64,000 nucleotides of DNA from Nocardioides lacusdianchii (GCF_020102855.1 NZ_JADHZD010000013.1:1-64000), one strand, 5' to 3'; counted from the stretch's first letter, positions 16,313 through 29,028 are shown. Numbers and translations: made by a program. The notes: generated from the letters alone by a model not told the origin.

Positions 16313-16621
16313 GTGACGCACATCCCCTTTGGCGTGTTGGCGGGTGACAACATCTCGGCACGGTTCGTCGTGCCGACGGTCGCGAGCTCGGTGGACCTGG
16401 TCGTCCACCTCGGCCTCGGCGCCGACGGCGTACGCCGCGTCAACGAGATCGTCGCGGTCCCGGGTCGCGTCGAGGCGGACGTCATCGAGGTGGAGCCGAT
16501 CTTCGTGCGCGAGGGCGCAGAGCTGCGCCGCACCGGGGGAGTGCCCGCACATGTCGAGCGCTACGAGCGCGTCGGCATCGACATCCACCAGGTCCTGGCG
16601 AGCACGGCCGGGGAGCGCTGA
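16313..16621 (+). pseudogene. cpaF: cpaF/tadA pilus ATPase, 3' remnant truncated by the accessory region
   Basis: Only the last 100 or so codons of the secretion ATPase are present. From about 16331 the frame reads GVLAGDNISARFVVPTVASS and on through RRVNEIVAVPGRVE and RRTGGVPAHVERYERVGID, the standard C-terminus of CpaF/TadA. The Walker A and B boxes and the whole N-terminal part are missing. Upstream codons (GTG 16313 onward) show no CpaF similarity. The stop TGA overlaps the tadB ATG (TGATG at 16621), so the original operon order is preserved to the right. A functional Tad pilus would need another ATPase copy elsewhere. Confidence 0.8.
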
Positions 16622-17475
16622 TGGGGGCGCTGGTCGGCCTCGGCGTGGGCGTGGGGCTTCTCCTGGTCTGGTCGGCCTTCGCGCTGCCGCGCCAGCCGCG
16701 CACCTCGACCCCGACGTCGACGGCGCTGGGGAGGCTGCTCGGCCGGGCCGGGTTGGGGGACGTCACCTCCGCGAGCGTCCTGTCGCTGTGCGCGGTCCTC
16801 TTCGTGGTCGCCTTCGTGCTGGTGCAGGCCGTCTCCCGCACCGCCCCGGTGGCCTTCGTCTTCGCCGCGATGGCGGCCTACCTGCCGATCGCGGTGCTGC
16901 GCCAGCGGGCCGCTCGGCGCCTGCGTGACTTCGCCGAGGTGTGGCCCGAGGCCGTCGACAACCTCGCCAGCGCCGTACGCGCCGGACTGTCCCTCCCCGA
17001 CGCCGTCGCAGCGCTCGGCACCACCGGCCCCGAGGCGCTGCGGGCCGACTTCGCCCGCTTCGCCCTCGACTACCAGGTCACCGGTCGCTTCGGCGAGTGC
17101 CTCGACCGGCTCAAGGACCGTCTCGCCGACCCGGTCGGGGATCGCGTGGTCGAGGGCCTGCGCCTCGCCCGCGAGGTCGGCGGGGGCGACCTCGGCCGCC
17201 TGCTGCGCAACCTCTCCGGGTTCCTGCGCGACGACGCGCGCACCCGCTCCGAGCTCGAGTCGCGCCAGGCATGGACCGTCAACGGTGCCCGGCTCGCGGT
17301 CTCGGCGCCGTGGATCGTGCTGCTGCTGATGTCCTTCCAGACCACGGCGATCCGCCAGTACGCCTCTCCCGGCGGCGTGATCGTGCTGGGGATCGGCGCC
17401 GGCGTCTGCGTGCTCGCCTACACCGCGATGATGCGCATCGGCCGGCTCCCGGTCGAGAAGCGGATCCTGTCGTGA
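16621..17475 (+). CDS. tadB: TadB-like inner-membrane platform protein of the Tad/Flp pilus
   Basis: A 284-residue type II secretion F-domain protein. Hydrophobic helices are at the N-terminus (VGLGVGVGLLLVWSAFAL), around 60-95, and at the end (WIVLLLMSFQ and GVIVLGIGAGVCVLAYTAM). The cytoplasmic centre has FAEVWPEAVDNLASAVRAGL and ALDYQVTGRFGECLDRLKDR, typical for T2SSF. It starts on the cpaF remnant's stop codon and overlaps tadC by 4 bp. With TadC it forms the membrane platform that the ATPase drives during pilus assembly. Confidence 0.88.
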   Translation: MGALVGLGVGVGLLLVWSAFALPRQPRTSTPTSTALGRLLGRAGLGDVTSASVLSLCAVLFVVAFVLVQAVSRTAPVAFVFAAMAAYLPIAVLRQRAARRLRDFAEVWPEAVDNLASAVRAGLSLPDAVAALGTTGPEALRADFARFALDYQVTGRFGECLDRLKDRLADPVGDRVVEGLRLAREVGGGDLGRLLRNLSGFLRDDARTRSELESRQAWTVNGARLAVSAPWIVLLLMSFQTTAIRQYASPGGVIVLGIGAGVCVLAYTAMMRIGRLPVEKRILS

Positions 17476-18413
17476 GCGCCGCGATCTGGGGTGGGGCGCT
17501 CGGCGGCGTCGCCGCGGTAGGCCTCCTGATGGTCGTGCTCCGGGTGGTGGTGCTGCGGCGCCCGCAGCTCGACGTGCGGGTCCTGCCCTACCTCCGTGAC
17601 GTCCCGCTCCGCGACCAGCCTCGGGCGCTCCACCCCGCGCCGAGCAGCCCGACGTCGGCCGCGGCCGGGATCTTCGGGCCCGTGCTGCACTCGGCCGCCG
17701 ACCTCGTCGAGCGCGTCCTCGGCGGCAGCACGTCCGTACGCCGTCGTCTCCAGCGCGCCGGGCTCGACCGGTCCGTGCAGGACTTCCGCATCGAGCAGGT
17801 GGTGTGGGGGCTGACCGGCTTCGGTGCGGCCGCCGCGATCGCGCTGCTCCGCGCCCTGGGAGGCGTCGGCGGCGTCGGGTCGGCCGTGGTGTTCTGTCTC
17901 CTCGGCTTCGTCTGCGGTGTGTTCCTGCGCGACAACCGGCTCAGCACCCAGGTGAAGAACCGCGAACGCCAGGTGCTCACCGAGTTCCCCACCGTCGCCG
18001 AGCTGCTCGCGCTCTCCGTCGCGGCGGGCGAGAGCCCGGTCGCCGCGCTCGACCGGGTCGTGCGCCGCAGCCACGGCGCGCTGTCGGAGGACCTGGCCAA
18101 GGTGCTGGCTCGGATCCGCACCGGGGAGCCGGTCGGCCAGGCCTTCGAGTCGCTCGCCCGCTCCACCGGTCTGCCGATCGTGGCGCGCTTCGCCACCGGC
18201 ATCACCGTCGCGATGGAGCGCGGCACGCCCCTGGCCGACGTGCTGCACGCCCAGGCCGCCGACGTACGCGAGGCCGGGCGCCGACTGCTCATCGAGACCG
18301 CCGCGCGCAAGGAGATCGCGATGATGGCGCCCGTCGTCTTCTTCGTGCTGCCGGTGACCATCCTGTTCGCCTTCTACCCCGGCGTGCTGGGGCTGCGCCT
18401 CACCACGCCCTGA
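17472..18413 (+). CDS. tadC: TadC-like inner-membrane platform protein
   Basis: A 313-residue T2SSF protein from GTG 17472, which overlaps the tadB stop (GTGA). It has N-terminal and central hydrophobic helices (GGVAAVGLLMVVLRVVVL and VVFCLLGFVCGVFL). The conserved domain shows TEFPTVAELLALSVAAGESP and ARFATGITVAMERGTPLADV, and a C-terminal membrane segment VVFFVLPVTILFAFYPGVLG. It is the partner of TadB in the pilus platform. Confidence 0.88.
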   Translation: MSAAIWGGALGGVAAVGLLMVVLRVVVLRRPQLDVRVLPYLRDVPLRDQPRALHPAPSSPTSAAAGIFGPVLHSAADLVERVLGGSTSVRRRLQRAGLDRSVQDFRIEQVVWGLTGFGAAAAIALLRALGGVGGVGSAVVFCLLGFVCGVFLRDNRLSTQVKNRERQVLTEFPTVAELLALSVAAGESPVAALDRVVRRSHGALSEDLAKVLARIRTGEPVGQAFESLARSTGLPIVARFATGITVAMERGTPLADVLHAQAADVREAGRRLLIETAARKEIAMMAPVVFFVLPVTILFAFYPGVLGLRLTTP

Positions 18414-18465
18414 CGCCCTCCTCGCTCCGCCACCACCGACCTGTCGCCCCCTGAAAGGACACGAC

Positions 18466-18663
18466 ATGCACCGCCTCATCTCGGGACTCCTCCTCCAGAT
18501 CGCCCTCCCGGCGGTCGACCGACCACGCGACGACCGGGGGGACGTCCCTGGCTGGGTGATGGTCACCCTGATGACCGCCATCGTGGTCGCCGCGCTGACG
18601 CCGTTCGTGAGCGACGAGCTCATGCGGCTGCTGCGCCAGGCCTTCTCGATGGTGCAGGGCTAG
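18466..18663 (+). CDS. Small Flp-pilin-like membrane peptide
   Basis: 65 residues, behind a GAAAGGA ribosome site. The core GDVPGWVMVTLMTAIVVAAL is a single hydrophobic helix preceded by charged RPRDDRGD, like the prepilin cleavage region of Flp/TadE-type proteins, but without the usual Glu-Tyr of Flp pilins. Its position between tadC and the tadE genes suggests a pilin subunit or pseudopilin. Confidence 0.6.
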   Translation: MHRLISGLLLQIALPAVDRPRDDRGDVPGWVMVTLMTAIVVAALTPFVSDELMRLLRQAFSMVQG

Positions 18664-18671
18664 GCCGGACC

Positions 18672-19073
18672 GTGTCGGCTCGCGCCCGGTCCGGCGAGCG
18701 CGGGGCGGCGGTCGTGGACTTCGTCCTCGTCCTGCTGGTCCTGCTGCCGCTGGTCCTCGGCATCCTCCAGCTCGCGCTGGTGCTGCACGTGCGCAACACC
18801 CTCGCCTCCGCCGCGTCCGAGGGGGCGCGCCACGCCGCCGTCGCGGGATCGTCGGCGCCCGCCGGTGCAGCCAAGGTGCAGGAGCTGGTCGACGGCGCGC
18901 TGTCCCCGGAGTTCTCCCGCTCCGTCAGCGTGCGACCGGCCCTGGTCGGTGGTGCCCCGGGCTACGAGGCGGTCGTCGAGGCGGAGGTGGCCGTCCTCGG
19001 CCTCGGCGACGCGGGGATCCGCGTCCGCGTCGAGGGCCACGCCATCGCCGAGCAGACTGCGGTGCAGCCGTGA
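18672..19073 (+). CDS. tadE: TadE-family pseudopilin
   Basis: 133 residues from GTG 18672. The N-terminus RSGERGAAVVDFVLVLLVLL is the TadE class III signal: a short basic leader, glycine cleavage site, acidic residue (Asp in VVDF), then a hydrophobic helix. The rest is a small periplasmic domain. Its end overlaps the next gene by 4 bp. It is a minor component of the Tad pilus, processed by a TadV-type peptidase. Confidence 0.82.
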   Translation: MSARARSGERGAAVVDFVLVLLVLLPLVLGILQLALVLHVRNTLASAASEGARHAAVAGSSAPAGAAKVQELVDGALSPEFSRSVSVRPALVGGAPGYEAVVEAEVAVLGLGDAGIRVRVEGHAIAEQTAVQP

Positions 19074-19537
19074 GGCGCCGCGACGACTCCGGCTCCGCGC
19101 TGGTCGAGTTCAGCTGGCTGGCGATCATCCTGATCGTCCCGCTGGTCTGGATCATCCTGTCGGTCTTCGAGGTCCAGCAGGGCGCGTTCGCCACGACGGC
19201 CGCCGCACGGGCGGCCGGACGGGCGTACGCTCTCGCGCCCGACGACGCGACCGGCCAGGCGCGGGCCGAGGCGGTGGTGCAGCAGGTCCTCGCCGACCAG
19301 GGCGCTCCGGGCCAGCGGGCGCGCGTGCAGGTCACCTGCGAGTCGCCGACCGGCAGCTGCCACGCCGGCACCGCTGTCATCACCGTGCGGGTCGACTCAG
19401 GCGTCGACCTGCCGCTCTTCCCGGCGATCTTCGATGAGGAGGGCGCGCCCAGCTTCTCCCTCGACGCCACCCACACCGTGCCCATCGGCCAGTACGTCGA
19501 GAGCGCGCCGGACGACGACGGGGAGCTGGACCCGTGA
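19070..19537 (+). CDS. TadE/TadF-like pseudopilin
   Basis: 155 residues from GTG 19070, overlapping its neighbour on each side by 4 bp. The leader RRRDDSGSALVEFSWLAIIL has the prepilin pattern with Glu at position +5, followed by IVPLVWIILSVFEV. The remaining domain carries a Cys pair (QVTCESPTGSCHAG) that may form a disulfide outside the membrane. It is one of three consecutive TadE/TadG-like genes. Confidence 0.78.
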   Translation: MRRRDDSGSALVEFSWLAIILIVPLVWIILSVFEVQQGAFATTAAARAAGRAYALAPDDATGQARAEAVVQQVLADQGAPGQRARVQVTCESPTGSCHAGTAVITVRVDSGVDLPLFPAIFDEEGAPSFSLDATHTVPIGQYVESAPDDDGELDP

Positions 19538-19974
19538 GGCGGCGGGTGCGCGACGAGGCCGGCCAGGTCACGATGCTGATCCTCGGGTTCGCCGGCATCC
19601 TCGTGATGGCCATCGTGGTCGTGGTGGACGCCTCGGCGGCGTACCTCCAGCGACAGGGGCTCGACAACCTCGCCGACGGGGCCGCGCTCTACGGCGCGGA
19701 CCTCGGCTCGGCCGGCGTCTACGAGCAGGGCCTCGACGGACAGCGGCTGCTCCAGCAGGAGGCCGCGGTCGAGGCGGCCGTGCGCGACTACCTCACCCGG
19801 GCCGAAGCGGGTGCGAAGTACCCCGGCATCGACGTGGCCGTCCGGGTCGACGCGACCGGCCGCTCGGTGACGGTGCTGCTGCGCGCGCCCCTCGACCTGC
19901 CGCTGCGGATCCCGGGGTCGCCCGCCAGCCCCAGGATCGGGGCCAGCAGCACGGCTGCTGTGACCGTGCGCTGA
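19534..19974 (+). CDS. TadG-like (Flp pilus-associated) protein
   Basis: 146 residues from GTG 19534. The N-terminus RRVRDEAGQVTMLILGFAGI has the Tad-associated leader and hydrophobic helix, followed by VDASAAYLQRQGLDNLADGA, a very common actinobacterial pattern in TadG-like proteins. It is the last gene of the tad cluster. The 145 bp after it to the aminopeptidase leader hold no gene. Confidence 0.78.
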   Translation: MRRRVRDEAGQVTMLILGFAGILVMAIVVVVDASAAYLQRQGLDNLADGAALYGADLGSAGVYEQGLDGQRLLQQEAAVEAAVRDYLTRAEAGAKYPGIDVAVRVDATGRSVTVLLRAPLDLPLRIPGSPASPRIGASSTAAVTVR

Positions 19975-20138
19975 CCTACCCGCGGGGTGACGCCGCCGCT
20001 GGTCCGGTCGGGTGGTGCGCCATGGCCCGAACGGGCTGTTGTGGCACTAGTCACAGTCGGGCTGAGTCACTAGGTTGCGTCCACGGGCAACACCCCGAAT
20101 GCCCGGTGCTCCACAGATGAGTGACGAAGGAGTCCTCC

Positions 20139-21755
20139 ATGGTCAGCAAGCGTTCTGGACGATCTCTAGGCGCCGCGGCAGCCGGTCTCATGGTTGCCAC
20201 AGCAGGACTGGCGGTGCCGCTCGCGGCTTCGCCCTCGGTCGCGGCCCCCAGCAACAAGGCCTGCGACAACCGCAACAACAACACGTACTCCAAGCTCCTC
20301 GGGTGCGTCTCTGCCCCAGGTGTCACCAAGCACCTCGAGGCCTTCCAGGCCATCGCCGACGCCAACGGCGGCACGCGCGCCACCCGGACCCCCGGCTACC
20401 GGGCCAGCGTCGACTACGTGGTCGACGTGCTCGAGAAGTCGGGCTGGTCGGCCGAGATCGTGCCGTTCACCTACAACGCCACCGACACGGTGTTGCAGCA
20501 GCTCACGCCTACGTCGGTGGCGCACGCCCACACCGGGGCGACCGGCACGGGCGAGGGCGACGTGTCCAGGCCCGTGGTGGCAGTCGACATCAACCTGGTC
20601 GGCACCCGCGCGAACAGCAGCGGCTGCGAGACGGCAGACTTCGCCGGCTTCCCGGCGGGCTCCATCGCCCTCCTCCAGCGCGGCTCGTGCAACTTCTCGG
20701 TCAAGGCGATCAACGCAGAGGCGGCCGGTGCCTCTGCCGTCATCATCTTCAACCAGGGTGACACGGCGGCCGCCGATCGCAACGGCGTGATCAACCCGAC
20801 CCTCGGGCCGACCCCTGAGAACCCGACCGTCGTCGACATCCCCGTGGTCGGCACGAGCTTCGGCGCGGGCCAGTCCCTGGCCCAGCCCGGGTCGACGGCC
20901 CGCGTGGCCGTCGCCTTCAGGCAGGTCACCGACTTCAACGTCATCGGCGAGCTGAAGGGCGAGGTCGACGACAACGTCGTCATGGCCGGCGCCCACCTCG
21001 ACTCGGTGCCCGCCGGCCCGGGCATCAACGACAACGGCAGCGGCTCGGCCGGGCTGCTCGACGTGGTCGAGGCGATGAGCAACCACAAGCCCCACAACAC
21101 CGTGCGCTTCGCGTGGTGGGGTGCCGAGGAGATCGGCCTGCTCGGCTCGTCCGCCTGGGTCGCCCAGCGCACCCAGGCCGAGAAGGACGAGATCGCGCTC
21201 TACCTGAACTTCGACATGATCGGCTCGCCGAACTACTACCTCGGCATCTACGACGCCAACGAGTCGAGCTTCGTGGCGCCGGTCCCGGTGCCGGAGGGCT
21301 CGGAGGACATCGAGCGCACGCTCGAGTCGTTCTACACGGTGCGCAACGCCCCCTACGACGACTCGGCGTTCAGCGGTCGCAGCGACTACCAGGCGTTCAT
21401 CAACAACGGCATTCCGTCCGGTGGTCTCTTCACCGGAGCCGAGGTCGTCAAGACCGCCGAGCAGCAGGCGATCTGGGGTGGTGTCGCAGGTGAGTCCTTC
21501 GACCAGTGCTACCACCAGGCCTGCGACACGATCGACAACGTCGACCAGGAGGCGCTGGACGTCAACTCCGACGCCGTCGCGTTCGCGGTGCTGACCTACG
21601 CCTACTCGACCGAGGGCGTCAACGGCGTCCAGGGACGCGAGGTGCCGGGCAACTTCACGATCCCGACCCCGGCCGGTCCGGAGTACACGTTCGCCGGGCC
21701 GCTGGGTGGCGACGACGGGCACGATCACGACCACGAGCACACCGAGATCAGCTGA
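20139..21755 (+). CDS. Secreted M28 zinc aminopeptidase with PA domain
   Basis: 538 residues from ATG 20139, behind GAAGGAG. The signal peptide MVSKRSGRSLGAAAAGLMVA runs to about SVAAPSNK. A protease-associated (PA) domain lies around residues 130-260 (FPAGSIALLQRGSCNFSVKA). The M28 core carries zinc ligands in AGAHLDSVPAGPGINDNGSG, WWGAEEIGLLGS, LNFDMIGSPNYY and a late His. It releases N-terminal amino acids outside the cell, like Streptomyces-type leucine aminopeptidases. The C-terminus ends in a His/Asp-rich tail (GHDHDHEHTEIS) that may bind metal. It has its own promoter region and is followed by a strong terminator. Confidence 0.85.
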   Translation: MVSKRSGRSLGAAAAGLMVATAGLAVPLAASPSVAAPSNKACDNRNNNTYSKLLGCVSAPGVTKHLEAFQAIADANGGTRATRTPGYRASVDYVVDVLEKSGWSAEIVPFTYNATDTVLQQLTPTSVAHAHTGATGTGEGDVSRPVVAVDINLVGTRANSSGCETADFAGFPAGSIALLQRGSCNFSVKAINAEAAGASAVIIFNQGDTAAADRNGVINPTLGPTPENPTVVDIPVVGTSFGAGQSLAQPGSTARVAVAFRQVTDFNVIGELKGEVDDNVVMAGAHLDSVPAGPGINDNGSGSAGLLDVVEAMSNHKPHNTVRFAWWGAEEIGLLGSSAWVAQRTQAEKDEIALYLNFDMIGSPNYYLGIYDANESSFVAPVPVPEGSEDIERTLESFYTVRNAPYDDSAFSGRSDYQAFINNGIPSGGLFTGAEVVKTAEQQAIWGGVAGESFDQCYHQACDTIDNVDQEALDVNSDAVAFAVLTYAYSTEGVNGVQGREVPGNFTIPTPAGPEYTFAGPLGGDDGHDHDHEHTEIS

Positions 21756-21810
21756 TCCCGGCCGTGCCTCACCTGTCTCCCGGGTGAGGTCCTTCACCTG
21801 CCAGCACCGT

Positions 21811-21850
21811 TCGGCCGGGGAGGGCGACCACCGTCGCCCGCCCCGGCCGA
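21811..21850 (+). terminator. Strong hairpin terminator after the aminopeptidase gene
   Basis: TCGGCCGGGG-A-GGGCGAC (21811-21828) pairs with GTCGCCC-G-CCCCGGCCGA (21833-21850) around a CACC loop. The stem has 17 base pairs with one A/G mismatch. There is no U run, as is usual in high-GC actinobacteria. It separates the aminopeptidase from glgX. Confidence 0.7.
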
Positions 21851-21939
21851 GCACCCGCCGCGGTGACGGTCGTCACCGGCACCACCTGACGGGGTGGACG
21901 AATAGCCGGTGTCCCGGGGGTCGCCGGTAGCGTCAGAGC

Positions 21940-24116
<2,177 letters not shown>

Positions 24117-24120
<4 letters not shown>

Positions 24121-26426
24121 CCGATCCCGCCAGCGCGATGCGTACGCCCCACAGCACCTACCGGCTCCAGGTCAGCCAGGACTTCGACCTGCACGCCGCA
24201 GCAGGGGTGCTGCCCTACCTCCACGACCTCGGCGTGGACTGGGTCTACCTCTCGCCGATCCTGGCGTCCGAGCCGGGAAGCACCCACGGCTACGACGTCG
24301 TCGCCTTCGACCACATCGACGAGGAGCGCGGCGGTGAGGCCGGCCTGGCCGCGGTCTCGGCCGAGGCGCGTCGCCTCGGCATGGGGATCCTGGTCGACAT
24401 CGTGCCCAACCACGTCGGCGTGGCCACGCCGAGCGAGGACCCGTGGTGGTGGGACGTGCTGCGGCTGGGCCGTGCCTCCGAGCACGCCAACGCCTTCGAC
24501 GTCGACTGGGCCGCGGGTGACGGCCGCATCGTCATCCCTGTCATCGGTGACGACGACGAGGACGCGATCAAGGTCGTGCCCTCGGCCAGGGGTGGGGGCG
24601 AGGTCCGCTACCACGACCAGCGCTTCCCGCTGGCGCCCGGCACGACCACGCTGGAGGAGCAGCACTACGAGCTGGTCAACTGGCGCGCGGCCGACGAGGA
24701 CCTCAACTACCGCCGCTTCTTCGCGGTCAACACCCTCGCCGCGGTGCGCGTCGAGGACCCCGAGGTCTTCGCCGAGACCCACGTGGAGATCAAGCGCTGG
24801 TTCGACGAGGGGCTCGTCGACGGCCTCCGCGTCGACCACCCCGACGGCCTGCGCGACCCCAAGCGCTACCTCGACGACCTCGCCGCGCTGACCGGCGGGG
24901 CCTACGTCCTGGTCGAGAAGATCCTCGAGCCGGGGGAGGAGCTGCCGTCCGAGTGGGCGACCGCCGGCACCACCGGCTACGACGCGCTCGCGCTCGTCGA
25001 CCGCGTGCTCACCGACCCCGCCGGCGAGGCGCCGCTGACGGCGCTCGAGGACCGGCTCCGCGGCGACTCCGTCGACTGGGCCCGGATGGTCCACGACAAC
25101 AAGCGCGCGGTCGCCGACGGGATCCTGCACTCGGAGGTCCTGCGGATCTCCCGCGAGGTGGCCACCTACCTCGAGGCCCGGGACGAGAGCGCCGACGAGG
25201 ACGCCGTCGCCGACGCCATCGGTGAGCTGCTCGCCTGCTTCCCGGTCTACCGCTCCTACCTCCCCGAGGGCCGCCACCACCTCGACGAGGCCTTCGCCGC
25301 CGCGCGCGCCGAGCGGCCCGACCTCGCGGGGACCTACGACGTTCTCGAGCCGGTGATGAACGACGAGTGGGGCCAGCCGGCCCGCCGCTTCCAGCAGACC
25401 TCCGGCATGGTGATGGCCAAGGGCGTGGAGGACTGCTCGTTCTACCGCTGGTCGCGCCTCACCTCGCTCAACGAGGTTGGCGCCGACCCGTCGGTCTTCT
25501 CCGTCGACGTCGCGACCTTCCACGACGCGATGGCCGCCCGCCAGCGCGACTGGCCGGTCTCGATGACCACCCTCTCGACCCACGACACCAAGCGCGGCGA
25601 GGACGTCCGCGCCCGCATCACCGTGCTGGCCGAGGAGCCCGGCCACTGGGAGCAGGCGCTCGACGAGCTGCTGCGCCTCGCGCCCGTCCCCGACCCCGCC
25701 TTCGGCTCCCTGCTGTGGCAGGCCGTGCTCGGCGCGTGGACCCCCGACCACCTGCCCGACCTCCCCGAGCGCCTCCACGGCTACGCCGAGAAGGCGATGC
25801 GCGAGGCCGGCGACCACACCACGTGGACCGAGCCGGACGAGGCGTACGAGGCCGCGGTGCACGCCGCCGTCGACGCGGTGTTCGCCTCCGACGAGGTTCG
25901 CGCGGTGCTGACCGACCTCGCCGCCCGCATCGACGCACCCGCGCAGGCCAACTCGCTGGCGGCGAAGCTGCTGGCCCTGACGATGCCGGGCGTGCCCGAC
26001 GTCTACCAGGGCAGCGAGCTGTGGGAGACGTCGCTCGTCGACCCCGACAACCGCCGCCCGGTCGACTTCGACCACCGCGCCGCCGTGCTCGCCGGCACGG
26101 CCGAGGACGATGCCGCCGCCAAGCTGCACGTCACCTGCTCGGCGCTGACCCTGCGCCGTGAGCGGCCCGAGCTGTTCACCGGCTACACACCCGTCGCCGC
26201 GACGGGCTCCGCCGCCGGCCACGCCGTGGCGTACGACCGCGGTGGTGCGATCACGGTCGTCACCCGGCTCCCCGTCGGCCTCGAGGCCGCCGGCGGCTGG
26301 GGCGACACGACGCTCGACCTCCCGCCCGGGACGTGGCACGACGTGCTCACCGGGCTCGACACCGACGGCCGGCTGGCCGACCTGCTGGCGGTGCACCCCG
26401 TCGCCCTGCTGGTGAGGAAGGACTGA
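24117..26426 (+). CDS. treY: Malto-oligosyltrehalose synthase TreY
   Basis: 769 residues from GTG 24117 (GTGA overlap with glgX). The GH13 signatures are STYRLQ at the start, [51 protein letters not shown] and [15 protein letters not shown]. It converts the reducing-end alpha-1,4 bond of maltodextrins to the alpha,alpha-1,1 bond of trehalose. Length and motif order are normal for the family. It is the central step of the trehalose route between GlgX and TreZ. Confidence 0.94.
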
Positions 26427-26431
26427 TCCAG

Positions 26432-28168
26432 ATGCGTGGTCCGTACGACGTCTGGGCCCCGCGGCCCGAGCGTGTCCGCCTGCAGGTGGCCAACGAGGTC
26501 GTCGCGATGACCCGCGGCGACGACGACTGGTGGACGCCGGCCGGCCCGGTGCCCGACGGCGCGGTCGACTACGGCTACCTCCTCGACGACGAGCCGGACC
26601 CGCGGCCAGACCCTCGCTCGCGCCGCCAGCCCGACGGCGTGCACGGGCTCTCGCGACGCGACGCGACGACGTACGAGTGGCAGGACTCCGACTGGACCGG
26701 ACGCCAGCTCGCCGGGTCCGTGATCTACGAGCTGCACGTCGGCACGTTCACCCCCGGCGGCACGCTCGACTCCGCGATCGAGCGGCTCGACCACCTCGTC
26801 GACCTCGGTGTCGACCTCGTCGAGGTGATGCCGGTCAACGCCTTCAACGGCACCCACAACTGGGGCTACGACGGCGTGGCGTGGTTCGCGGTGGCCGAGC
26901 CCTACGGCGGGCCGGACGCCTACCGCCGCTTCGTCGACGCCTGCCACGCTCGCGGCCTGGGCGTCGTGCAGGACGTGGTGCACAACCACCTCGGGCCCTC
27001 GGGCAACTACCTCCCGCTCTTCGGGCCCTACCTCAAGGCCGGGCGCAACACCTGGGGCGACCTGGTCAACCTCGACGGCGAGGGCTCGGCCGAGGTGCGC
27101 CGCTACATCCTCGACAACGTGCGGACGTGGTTCGAGGACTTCCACGTCGACGCCCTCCGCCTCGACGCCGTCCACGCGCTCAGCGACACCTCGGAGGTCC
27201 ACCTCCTCGAGGAGATGGCGATCGAGACCGCCGCGTTCTCGGCGCACGTACGACGGCCGCTGACGCTCATCGCCGAGTCCGACCTCAACGACACCACCCT
27301 CGTCACCCCGCGCGAGGCCGGCGGCCGGGGCCTGGACGCGCAGTGGAGCGACGACTTCCACCACGCCGTCCACGTCGCGCTGACCGGCGAGACCACCGGC
27401 TACTACGCCGACTTCGAGCCGCTCGAGGCGCTGGCCAAGGTGTGCGAGAAGGGCTTCTTCCACGACGGGACCTTCTCGTCCTTCCGCGGCCGCGACCACG
27501 GCCGGCCGGTCGACACCGCGCACATGCCCACGTGGCGCCTGGTGGTCGCCAACCAGAACCACGACCAGGTGGGCAACCGTGCCCGCGGCGACCGCCCGGC
27601 CGAGCACCTCGACGACGACCAGGTCGCCTGCGCCGCGCTGCTGACGCTGGCCGGGCCGTTCACCCCGATGCTCTTCATGGGGGAGGAGTGGGCGGCGTCC
27701 TCGCCCTTCGCCTTCTTCACCTCCCACCCCGAGCCGGAGCTCGGCAAGGCGACGGCGGACGGCCGGATCGCGGAGTTCGAGCGGATGGGGTGGGACCCCG
27801 ACGAGGTGCTCGACCCGCAGGACCCCGAGACCTTCCACCGCTCGCGCCTCGACTGGGACGAGCGCGCCCGCGGTCGGCACGCCGTCGTCCTCGACTGCTA
27901 CCGCCGCCTCGGCCGGCTGCGGCGCGAGCTGCCGCAGCTCACCGACCCCGACTTCGGCGCCGTGTCGTGCACCGTGGACGGTCGGCTGTTCACCATGCGG
28001 CGCGGCGATCTGCTCGTCGTGGTCAACACGGGTGGCTCGGCGACCGAGGTCGAGGTCGGTGAGCGCGAGGTCCTGTTCGAGACGCCGGCGGGGGTCAGTC
28101 TCGACGGCGGGAATCTGACAGTTCCCGGCCACGCCGGAACACTGCTGGGCGCCGTCGCAACTTTCTGA
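26432..28168 (+). CDS. treZ: Malto-oligosyltrehalose trehalohydrolase TreZ
   Basis: 578 residues from ATG 26432, five bases after the treY stop. It carries an N-terminal beta domain, then [20 protein letters not shown], the barrel motif [15 protein letters not shown], the nucleophile in [14 protein letters not shown], the acid in LIAESDLND, and [14 protein letters not shown]. It hydrolyses malto-oligosyltrehalose to free trehalose plus shortened dextrin, completing the glycogen-to-trehalose pathway for osmotic or desiccation protection. A longer in-frame start at 26333 would overlap treY by about 90 bp and is not preferred. Confidence 0.93.
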   Translation: MRGPYDVWAPRPERVRLQVANEVVAMTRGDDDWWTPAGPVPDGAVDYGYLLDDEPDPRPDPRSRRQPDGVHGLSRRDATTYEWQDSDWTGRQLAGSVIYELHVGTFTPGGTLDSAIERLDHLVDLGVDLVEVMPVNAFNGTHNWGYDGVAWFAVAEPYGGPDAYRRFVDACHARGLGVVQDVVHNHLGPSGNYLPLFGPYLKAGRNTWGDLVNLDGEGSAEVRRYILDNVRTWFEDFHVDALRLDAVHALSDTSEVHLLEEMAIETAAFSAHVRRPLTLIAESDLNDTTLVTPREAGGRGLDAQWSDDFHHAVHVALTGETTGYYADFEPLEALAKVCEKGFFHDGTFSSFRGRDHGRPVDTAHMPTWRLVVANQNHDQVGNRARGDRPAEHLDDDQVACAALLTLAGPFTPMLFMGEEWAASSPFAFFTSHPEPELGKATADGRIAEFERMGWDPDEVLDPQDPETFHRSRLDWDERARGRHAVVLDCYRRLGRLRRELPQLTDPDFGAVSCTVDGRLFTMRRGDLLVVVNTGGSATEVEVGEREVLFETPAGVSLDGGNLTVPGHAGTLLGAVATF

Positions 28169-28229
28169 GTGCCGCCGTAGTCTCCCTCGTGAACGGCCCG
28201 CACTCAGGGCCCACACGACGGGGAATCCC

Positions 28230-29006
28230 ATGAACCGCATCACCGCACTCGCCGCCACCGTGGCACTCACCGCCGGCTCGCTCGCCCTGACCGCTCCCGC
28301 CGCCCAGGCGGCGCCGGCGAAGTACAAGGTGACCGCCAAGGCCAACACCGAGATCGTCATCGTCAAGGAGGACACGGTCAAGATCCGTGGCCGCGTGACC
28401 CCGAAGGCCGCTGGCCAGAAGGTCGTCCTCCAGCAGCGCGTGGGCAACAAGAAGTCCTGGAAGGTCACCGCGAGCGCGAAGGTCAAGGGCAACGGCACCT
28501 ACGTCCTCAAGGACAAGCCGACCACGCCCGGGTCGCGCGAGTACCGCGTGGTCAAGGCGGCGAGCAAGGGCATCAAGAAGGGCATCAGCAAGTCGATGCC
28601 TGTCGAGGTCTACGCCTGGGAGAACCTCACCTCGCGCAACCCCGGCCCGATGACCAACATCGCCCCCGCCGGCGTCAACATCGGTGCCGAGTACTACGGC
28701 TCGAGCCTGGCCACCACCACCGCCGGCACGCCGTCGTCGGTGGAGTACACCCTGGGCCGCAAGTGCATCGAGATGCGCGCCTCCTACGCGCTGACCGACG
28801 AGTCCGCCTCGGGCGCGACCGGCCTGGTCGCCGTGTCCGCTGACGGCACCGTCCTGGCCAGCCACGCCCTGGCCGTCGGCTCCCTCGTGGCCGACGAGAC
28901 CCTCGACCTCACCGATGTCTTCCGCCTGAAGATCGACGCCACCACCAGCGCGACCCCGGCCGCGACCGTCGCCGTCGCCACCCCCGAGGTCCTCTGCACC
29001 CGCTGA
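28230..29006 (+). CDS. Secreted Ig-like domain protein, unknown role
   Basis: 258 residues. The signal peptide is [20 protein letters not shown], ending near AAQAAPAK. A Lys-rich Ig-like or bacterial beta-sandwich domain follows ([20 protein letters not shown], then [20 protein letters not shown]). A second beta domain (about residues 135-258) has [20 protein letters not shown] and ends with VLCTR; its two Cys could pair, and it looks like an NPCBM/galactose-binding-type fold. It could be a cell-surface or carbohydrate-associated protein. It stands alone and is closed by a strong terminator. Confidence 0.72.
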   Translation: MNRITALAATVALTAGSLALTAPAAQAAPAKYKVTAKANTEIVIVKEDTVKIRGRVTPKAAGQKVVLQQRVGNKKSWKVTASAKVKGNGTYVLKDKPTTPGSREYRVVKAASKGIKKGISKSMPVEVYAWENLTSRNPGPMTNIAPAGVNIGAEYYGSSLATTTAGTPSSVEYTLGRKCIEMRASYALTDESASGATGLVAVSADGTVLASHALAVGSLVADETLDLTDVFRLKIDATTSATPAATVAVATPEVLCTR

Positions 29007-29028
29007 CCGGGAGCAGCACGGTCCGCAG

